From: Whitmania pigra
Lineage: Eukaryota; Annelida; Clitellata; Hirudinida; Haemopidae
Assembly: GCA_021613335.1 (NCBI GenBank)
Contig: JAJTWR010000028.1
Location: 328,501 to 392,500 of the forward strand
DNA: 64,000 nt
Direction of reading: 5' to 3'
In this document: piece after piece, positions 56,061 to 64,000 of the stretch
Position numbering within the stretch: position 1 is the stretch's first letter
Layout of the letters: every line of letters begins with the position of its first letter
The notes under the pieces: generated by a model
The model's input: only the letters and a program-made list of their open reading frames with translations
What the model was told of the DNA's origin: nothing
Database searches by the model: none
Made by a program: the position numbers and the translations under genes

Positions 56061-57072
56061 ATGAATGTTTTCAATTTTGTGATTTTATATTTGATCTATT
56101 TTAAAGTATGCCATGCAAACATTTTTGTACTTCAGAGATTTACAAGAGCCAGGGAATGCAGTGGAAAACCAGGATGCGCTTTGGACACACCTAATGAAGT
56201 TTTTACTGGAATTAGGCATATTTTCAAATGTGTCTTTAAATGCATGGAAAATACTTCTTGCGTCAACTTCAATTACCGGGAAATCGATTTCTTCTGCGAA
56301 TTATTTTACACCTCTCCTTACCAATTATTGGCTACAGATTCATGCATCAATTACGATGTAATGAAATCTGAATTTTATTCTCAATTTAAAAAATTGCATT
56401 CTCAGAAGATTTTTTAATTATCCAGGTGACCCCACAAAATCAGCAATACTATCAAGGTATGAATGAGTAAGCATTTAGAAATCCTTTTTCAGTATATTAT
56501 TTCAAACAGAGTACAAGAATCTTGCTTTTCATCGACGTACCTGCCAAAGCACCACCTACACCAACAAATACCCCTGGTATGCCGTGGATGGCAATGTTTT
56601 ATTTCCACAGTCAGAATGTACGCATACAAATGAAAATGACTCTGGGAACAATTGGTTCATGGTAGATTTGATAGAGTATGTTGTTGTCAATTATGTTCGA
56701 GTCCTAGCTAGAGAGGGAAGTACGATCATACGTAAGTTTTTTTTTCTATTTTCGGAATGTTTAATTTAATTGATAAATATGGCGTTGAAATGAGTTGGTT
56801 ATATATTAATACAACTTGTTTTCATATAAAGCTGAAATTATTCCATGTTTAACATCTCAAATCTTAATTAAGACATCAGATACAAAAACCTCACTATTGG
56901 AGTAACAAACAGCTCCTGGTTGGAAAGGACTCCAGTTAAGAATACTTACCCTCTCTGTGGGGTCTATCTTGGACCTCCTGTGAGTGCAGAATGGTTTCAA
57001 GTTAATTGTAATTCTGAGGTTCCACCCTCCAGATACGTCATTGTGCATCAAGCACGTGTGAACTCAATTTAG
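56061..57072 (+). CDS. PAN-FTP lectin-like gene 6, near-identical to gene 4 but prematurely ended
   Basis: Exons 56061-56357, about 56426-56456, 56510-56731 and about 56873-57072. Differs from gene 4 at a handful of positions (for example GIRHIFKC versus GIRHIFQC). In the last exon one base is lost and GAA becomes TAG (57070-57072), so the protein ends at RVNSI and loses the final 15 residues, including the last Cys and the CEIQIF strand of the FTP fold. May still be secreted, but the FTP domain is probably unstable; likely an incipient pseudogene. Confidence 0.7.
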
Positions 57073-57119
57073 GGGGTTATTTGAGCATTTGCGAAATTCA
57101 GATATTTGAGAAATTTTGA

Positions 57120-58210
57120 ACCAAAGTTAAATATTGTATAAATTTTTGAGATTTGTTTTTTTTTTTGACCATTATTTTGATTTGTCAGCTTCAACATTTT
57201 GACGATCAATTTTTAATTGTTTGCAAATTGCTAAATATTTTAGAAGGCAAACAACATATTGTTAAATATTATTTTCATTTAAATTTAAATTAACTTATGA
57301 TTTCTTTATTCGTAATATATTTCTACTATAATTAAGGCAATAGCATTACCAAAAACAGGTTCGTTAAAATCGATTTTCTGTTTTTCAATTTTTGAAATGT
57401 AATAAACAAAATAAGGCTATCGTCGATGATGATAATGATAATGATAATAAAACTATCGCCTTTTGCTATTTAATGTCTTCTATGGAATTTCAGAATCTTA
57501 GCTTTAATTTGCATCACAGAAAAATTAAGGCTACTTTGAGTTTTATTTATCGTAATTGAGGTTTGACATACATTTAGTTAATGATAATACTTTGATAACC
57601 AATTTGGCAATTGATGAAACAAAATTGTTAATGAAATAATCCATTCGTAATATTTAGAACGTCGCACTGCCGATGACAACGTCAGAATAATGACACTCAA
57701 AATGAGAGACGAAGATAGCGATGGTGACGATGACAATCGATTTCTATATCCGGAAACGTTAGAATTTTTTCTTCGCAAAAAATTAAATTTTTCGGAAGAA
57801 TTGTTGAGAACCACATAGTTGTCAGTTTCAATGCTGAATCCGCTCCTCTGTCTTTCTAAAATTTAAGCGTTAAATTGGAAAGATGTAAGTTACGAAATAT
57901 ATTTTAATATTTACTTTGGAACTACTAATATTTGAGTTTGGTTAAATATTAAATGAAATGATATATTTCTTATATAAAATTTAAGAAAGAGTTAAAAATG
58001 AAATCAAATATCGCGCTTTAAAAACATTTGTTTCAACTTCTGGAGCCAATTCCAAAAAATGTTTTGCATCCTTAAATGAATTGTCTGGAATATTACAACT
58101 TAAGCGTTTTCTTAGGACCAGGAAAGATTAATTTCATGAATAAAAAAACACACACATAATGATTTATGTACATACACATACACGCACACCAACACTAACA
58201 CTCCAGAACC
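57120..58210. other. Intergenic or terminal region of the Ig gene
   Basis: No exon assigned. A minus-strand frame at about 57760-57600 contains a hydrophobic run (SLILSVIILTLSSAV) that could be a transmembrane segment of the Ig gene, but I found no acceptor in the right phase, so it is not annotated as coding. Confidence 0.3.
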
Positions 58211-58213
58211 TAC

Positions 58214-59722
58214 TTTCTCTCAAAATAACATGCTGAGTGCTGACGGAAACAGCGTTTTCCACGACCAGGGAGTACTTCTGGAAGTGTTCGGAGCCAGTCT
58301 TTCGTATGTTGAGCTGAATTACCTGCTCATTTTCACCCTTTGTCTTCGTTTATTGAAGGCCAAAAAAAAACGAAAATAACAAATATAACTGCAAAAAGTA
58401 ACAAATGTAAACTGCTCAACAATCTAACATTGGATGACAAGAATTACAGAAATGTCCCTCAATAGGCTGCATTAGTGCGACATGCTGATTCGTGGCAAAT
58501 ATCAGCTTTTCCACATCACAATCGCTGATAAAATTAACAAGGACAAGTAGGTCTCTATTATTTGTGTTAAGAAGCAATCATCATCTCATAGAGTTCATTC
58601 AATGCAATATTTCTTTCTCATTAAACAATTCCAGAAAACCTCATTAAATTCTCATTTAAATAAAGACAGCTAAAGACATTATCAGTAAAAAAAATTGTAA
58701 ACAACAAACAGTCTTACTACTGAAAGTGTCCTCAGACCTTCCTTTACCTCTCCCTCAGTAAGCGAAGTTCCAAGTTGATCGATGATCCAGAAAATGGCAA
58801 TCGGATGAGGTTTGGACGCAACGATGCAGATGATGAGGACATCCGCATCTCCCCGAGAAGCTTCAGTGTCTTGACAAGTTATCCTCGGTGCATCTGGAAT
58901 TAAGAGAGTGTCAGATGTGCTAATTATAACTGGTCATAGGCGATGTGTTTTAATTTCTAAATTGAGCAATACGAAATAAATGCAAGCAATAATTTATACT
59001 ACTTTAGATTTAAATAATATTTTATTTATTTACTTATTTAAAACCAACGTTATAACATTATAATATAACTAATTGAAGCTAAATTAACAATAACAATTAA
59101 TAAATTAATATAATATAACGTTATAATATAACTAATTGAAGCTAAATTAACAAAATCAATTAATAAATTAATAAATCAATCCCTCTAAAAAAGCAAAACA
59201 GAAAGACTTTTCTTCAAAAAAGAATATTTCATAGAAAAAAACATTATTTAAAATTCATTCAAGTATAAAAATCAGAAAGAAAGAAATAAACATAAAAAAA
59301 ATGGAGTCAAATAATGAAATTATTATAGGAAACAAAATCATCATCGAATGAATTGTCACTCGCAATTGACGTCGAGGAGAACGAAGATCGAAACTGGTTC
59401 CATCCCTGGGACGAGAGCCGTGCAACCCAGGAGGGCTCCATCGTCCCCCTTCCATACCTTCACCTCGGCACCCCATCTCTCGCTCCTGTACACAATGTTC
59501 CTTAATCCGAGTACTCCAGAGACGTGGAACGAACGGTTGAAGTGAGGGAAGTACGAGGTAATGTCGTGGAGAGGCTCATGCGTCTGAGGAAATCCGTATT
59601 CGTGGAATGACTTCGACGACGATGACGATGATGATGGTGATGATGATGATGATGATGATGAAGACAAAAATGAAGAGAAAGATGATGACGACGATGATGA
59701 TGATGATGATGATGATGATGAT

Positions 59723-59787
<65 letters not shown>

Positions 59788-62700
59788 AGCGATAAAAGGG
59801 AACTGTTGGCGGGCTTTTGATGTCTTCGAGCCAAATGAAATGTTAACGTTGGGGGCGGATAGCCTCCCAGAGCTGTGCATACCACCTGGTTGTGGATCAG
59901 TTCAGTCAACTGGAGCTTTTTTAAGGACGTTGAGGGATGATGATGATGACGATGATGATAACGAGGATGATTATGTTCATTATGATTGTAATCGTGGATG
60001 ATATTATAGAAAGATGATGATGATGAGCTAGATTGAGTTTCCGGTGTAGCCGGTTGCTTGCCAAGAAATATTGAATGCACGGCGGCTGAATATGCAAATT
60101 AAACATAAAATAAAATATTTTTTGTTATTAACGAGGTTATAATATCGTTGAGGCGTCACATAAATTTAATTATATTTTCTAATGTACTTGAAATATCTCT
60201 CGAATATTTTATGTTAGAGAGTTTAAAGATTAATTGAAAGTTTTGTCATATAATCGTTTTGAATACAGTTTTAATGTTTTTAAATACTTTAAAGTTTTAA
60301 TTATTTGGAATCAAGTTTATTATTATTATCATTATTATTATCGGCATCGTCGTCGTCGACATTGTTGCTGTTTTTAATACTAATGTTCTAAAAAAAATTG
60401 ACATTAAATTTCAAAAGGAAAATCGAACTTTTGATGAAAAGATAATGGGTAACTTTGTTCAAAGCTGTTGATTTTGGTCCTCGTATTTCGCAAGTGTAGT
60501 TCCCGCTGTCTTTTAGGCTTACATCTGAAGTGGTTGAATAATCAATTATTAATTAGTTAATATTAAATATCTACCAGGTAATGAATTTTATTATTTCTTT
60601 TGTTTTATTACCAAAATCAGCTTATTTGAAATTATTTTTAGAATTAATATTTAATTTATTTTAAATCAAAAGCTATTAACTGATAAAACAGAATTGCTGA
60701 AACAAAATAGATTAATAATATAATAATAAAAAGTATATAAATTATGTGATTAATAAAAATCGCAATCAAAATAAATAAAAGGTTTATATCATAAAACAAA
60801 TCATTACATTTATTTGCAACAAATGAAATTTATTAGAAAATAACTGTAGATTTTTTTAAATTGATAAGAATTGTTACAGTTTAAAAAAAAATTGTTTTGA
60901 ATCTGATAAAACCTATGGTTTCCGAAGCCACATAACCACCCACTCACCCATTCATCCATCCATCCATTCTTCTATCATCCAATCCTTCCATCCTTCCGTC
61001 ACACAAATCAAAGTTTATTCGTTCTAAACGACGATAGGATGTTTTCAATTCTTTTTTTTTTATTCGAACTTTTAACCTTTCTCTTCAAAGCCCGCAATAT
61101 TTATTGGCCCCTGTTAAAACCTTTCAAACCAAAATTGTATTTATTTTTTTAAGGTGAAATCAAAGTTATTATTCGAAATATTACTTAACATTGTACAGTT
61201 ATAAAACATTACTTTTAAATGAAATATTGTAAATGTATGTATGCTAGTCAGCTCAGGTGGTTGCGTTTGTCTCTGACTTTCCAGTTGGACGTTTTTTGTA
61301 AAGAAGCAGTTCACGAAGCTCGGCATGTTTTGCTGTTTTGGAGTTCCAATTAAGCACTACTGTTCAAGAACATCGAAGACAGAAACACTGTTTTCTACGA
61401 TGATTTTCTGGATCCAAATGAAAATCAAGAAGCAAAATGAAGCATGAATGGGATGGCATTCGTATGTGTTATTTATTAAAACATTCATGACTCAACTCTA
61501 AAGGTTAATTCTGATCGTTAGAGATGAGACAAATGTGAAGAGCATTTTTTGCGGAGGAAGATTCCTTCGAAGATTAAAGTCGGGAGATGTTATCGAAATT
61601 AACTTTGGATGAAAAAGTACTTGTTCTTTTTGAACTGACTGAAATACAAAAAAAGATTTAATAAAAAATCTTTAAAAGAAATTTTTGCAAAAGTTGGGCA
61701 AAGATTTTTCGCCTCGAAAGCTAACAAAGAGAATCATGTCCCAAAAGGAAAGTGAAAGTTCCAAGGTTTTTTCATCGTTTTCTTTTCTTTCAATTCATCC
61801 TTCCTGCATACCACTTGATCTTTCTTGATGTTGATATTTGTAAGTTTATAAATTATTTTTTTCTAATAATTATTATCTTATTATATATTCTGGTCATAAC
61901 CTCTTGTTAAATAAATTTTATCAGTTTATAAATAATTTATTTCCTATTTACAGCAGACCCTTGAAAGCATTCAATGGTACATTTACTGAAATTGATATTA
62001 CGACGTCAAAGTACTTTTTAAGATCTTCTAATGCTTCCTTTAATTGCTCATTAAAGCATTGTTGTCGATCTTCTGTTCAAAAAAAGTCAAAAAACTTTTC
62101 GTAAGCAAAACATGCAATTGAGTGAAAATATCTTCACTCGTCCAAAAAGTGCAGTTCGAGTCACATTACAGAACGTTGAAGGCAGAATGAGAAACATTGT
62201 TCAAAATCGTAGAAATAATATTTTCGAACAACTTACTATGGAACTTACTCTGATATAAATTTATTCTGCTATCGAATCATTTTCGATTGATGGAAGATCA
62301 CGCCATGGGGACATTAATAAGATCTTCAATATTTACTAAAAATATATTCCGGAAATAAAAGTTATAAAAAAAAGATATTGCTGACAGATGTTGATTTCCA
62401 TTTAAAATAATGAAACTCTCCGTCGGAGGAAAATTTCCAATCCATCATTTCTTCCCGCTCACATCCAGAGAGCCACAAATGTTCATCAATTTTTGTTGAT
62501 TTCAATTTTATGTCAACTTTTGTATCGAAAAGCTTATTTCATATGTTTTTAAATTAGCTTTAGATTTTAAATGTTTTTTTTCTACTTTTGTTTTCGCTGG
62601 AGATTCATAAATTTGAAACACAAAAACACTTTGAAAAGCATCCTCAAATTCGTCGTTTGGCTGGAAGTAATACTTGATTTTAATATCTTAATTTAAAAAA

Positions 62701-63133
62701 GTTAAAACACTTTCGAACACCAGTCCATCCATCCAACTCAAGTAACACTAATTAAATTATAATTAATTTTTTTTAAAATTCAAGACATCACACAACGGAA
62801 AATTCTAAAACACTCGAGTATTCAAAACACACCACACCAACAAATGCAAAGAATAATCCTCACCGGATATACGAAGAAATACATTGTAAAGCTTGTCCTC
62901 TCCGTCGGCACCAACTTCCATCTTGACTTGGATTCGATCGGTCGAGCTAAAAGGTTCGTTAAGGTTTCCCATGACATTCATTTGCGTCTCTTCCAGTCTC
63001 TGCTCCTTGAGCCAAAGGACCGGATAGTCGAAGAGATTGTACTGGTCGGCATGGAACGCACAGTCGAACAGTACCGTCTCCCCGGCCTCGGCAATGACCA
63101 TTCGTCCCCTCGTCACCATGACAATGAAATTGC
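58214..63133 (-). CDS. Three-Ig-domain surface protein, fasciclin-3-like (partial)
   Basis: Minus-strand exons with good splice sites: Ig1 first half 63133-62864 (acceptor CTCAG, donor GTGAGG; Cys in TVLFDCAF, Trp in VLWLKE), Ig1 second half from 60524 to about 60450 (DSGNYTCEIRGPKST), Ig2 first half about 59925-59800 (VVCTALGGYPPPTL), Ig2 second half about 59600-59357 (SGVLGLRNIVYRSERWGAEV), Ig3 58893-58748 (VLIICIVASKPHPIAIFWII) and 58335-58214 (QKYSLVVENAVSVSTQHVIL). Order and third-domain style recall arthropod fasciclin-3, a homophilic adhesion protein; this is inference from three short domains. Phases around Ig2 are not resolved because of the triplet repeats. Signal peptide and membrane segment not found; the gene may extend past base 64000. 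Confidence 0.55.
59045..59172. repeat. Two-copy tandem repeat, about 64 bp
   Basis: The block ATAATATAACTAATTGAAGC with its AT-rich flanks occurs twice in a row, separated by a short variant. Confidence 0.7.
59625..59790. repeat. (GAT)n microsatellite within the Ig2 region
   Basis: About 50 triplets of GAT with few interruptions, lying between the two halves of Ig2; a second short array is at 59935-60020. Either an intron or, if translated, a poly-Ser/Ile/His run. Confidence 0.95.
60600..62800. other. Intron of the Ig gene
   Basis: AT-rich, no exon recognised. Contains a CCAT/CATC pyrimidine stretch at about 60937-61000. Confidence 0.4.
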
Positions 63134-63139
63134 CTGAGG

Positions 63140-63660
63140 AAAAAATAATGGCTGCTCAAATCGATGGTTCTGAGTGCAGACCACCGCTGGAGAGATTAGT
63201 CATATCGGGAATTATTAAAAAAATTGAAAAATTGTATTAAAATGACAATGTGCCATCTAGAGTTTATTTAAAATTTCAATTTTCAAATTTACAGTTAAGG
63301 TGTGCCACTGCACAGAGGCCTGCATAATAAGGAACATTTTATTGGTTCGTAAGAAAGGGGTACCTTTTGTGAAATCTATAGAAATATTTGCGGATTCAAA
63401 AGCTTAAATTCAAGGATAATAAATTTTTAGAATCTAAAGTTACATTTAAAGTTAAAATTTTTATTTATTCGTCCATCAATTATTTTCTTCAATCATTTCA
63501 TTGAATTCAATTTTATTCCAATATTAACGTTCGTTTTCCCCTTTTATGTTTTAAACATTTTTTAAATATATATGATAGATAAATTTTTGAAATAATTAGC
63601 ATATTATTAATAACAAATTGTCAAAATCGGTAAATTAATATTGATAAATAATACAATGAA
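63140..63660. other. Region upstream of the first visible Ig exon
   Basis: No exon found to base 64000; probably intron or 5' flank. Confidence 0.4.
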
Positions 63661-63661
63661 C

Positions 63662-63675
63662 AATTAATAATAATA

Positions 63676-63738
<63 letters not shown>

Positions 63739-63760
63739 TAATAATAATAAAAGTAATAGC
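63662..63760. repeat. (TAA)n microsatellite
   Basis: About 100 bp of AAT triplets. Confidence 0.95.
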
Positions 63761-64000
63761 GCTATTAGTAATAATATGTTAATTTCTGAAGAACCATAAA
63801 CCTAAGCGATGTAATTAGATATATTTCGGGTGTAATTAGCATAGTAATAATAAAAAATGATCGTCATCATCATCATTCGTTCATGAAAACATTGTTCCAC
63901 ATTCAGAAAGACGCCATCTCCTTCGACATTTCATTTATCAAACCATCTCTCTTGCTTTCCTGAAATTCTTTATCCGCGCCAACAGAAGCTGTCAAGCGAG

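Noticed and set aside
57578..57814. Hydrophobic minus-strand frame as last exon of the Ig gene
   Set aside because: Plausible transmembrane run, but no acceptor gives the phase required by the preceding exon.
59723..60001. Plus-strand frame starting with poly-Met and ending with poly-Asp
   Set aside because: Translation of (GAT)n arrays and the antisense of the Ig2 region.
62844..63137. Plus-strand frame of 97 codons
   Set aside because: Antisense of the Ig1 exon, which has matching splice sites and Ig motifs on the minus strand.

Overview
This is an AT-rich, intron-rich animal (metazoan) genomic window from one rapidly evolving multigene locus. Exons are short (31 to 300 bp) with GT-AG borders. 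Decayed hAT DNA transposons and LINEs are common. The likely group is an invertebrate, probably an arthropod because of a fasciclin-3-like Ig gene at the right end. The species cannot be fixed from sequence alone.

Region 1 (about 0.3-36.3 kb, minus strand) is a tandem array of membrane-type serine protease genes. I rebuilt a 17-exon gene in copy 2: signal peptide, FTP (fucolectin/F5-8C-like) domain, second FTP domain, LDLa, LDLa, a short SRCR domain, S1 peptidase, and a separate last exon with a hydrophobic C-terminal tail. The exon lengths sum to 2379 nt (792 codons plus stop) with all phases consistent. Copies 2 (5.9-11.5 kb), 3 (16.6-23.3 kb) and 4 (27.9-33.4 kb) look intact. Copy 1 (0.3-4.7 kb) runs off the left edge. 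Three decayed copies lie near 13.6-16.1, 25.9-26.8 and 34.1-36.3 kb. The catalytic triad is kept, but residue 189 is Asn and the residue before the new N-terminus is Tyr, so neither specificity nor activation looks like trypsin.

Region 2 (about 37.4-57.1 kb, plus strand, divergent from region 1) holds small secreted lectin-like genes: signal peptide, PAN/apple-like domain, a 28-31 nt linker microexon, and one FTP domain in two exons. Three are complete or nearly so: 37.4-38.5 kb, 42.9-47.2 kb and 51.8-52.9 kb. A fourth at 56.1-57.1 kb is a recent duplicate ending in a premature stop. Fragments lie at 40.7, 50.1 and 55.5 kb. LINEs and hAT elements, some with exact 8-bp target duplications, break up the intervening DNA.

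Region 3 (about 58.2-63.1 kb, minus strand) carries exons of a three-Ig-domain cell-surface protein resembling fasciclin-3, interrupted by large (GAT)n tracts; both ends are unresolved.

Taken together, proteases with two FTP domains sit head-to-head with soluble FTP lectins. An inferred reading is a recognition locus in which surface proteases and secreted lectins bind related glycan targets, diversifying by tandem duplication, gene conversion and pseudogenisation.
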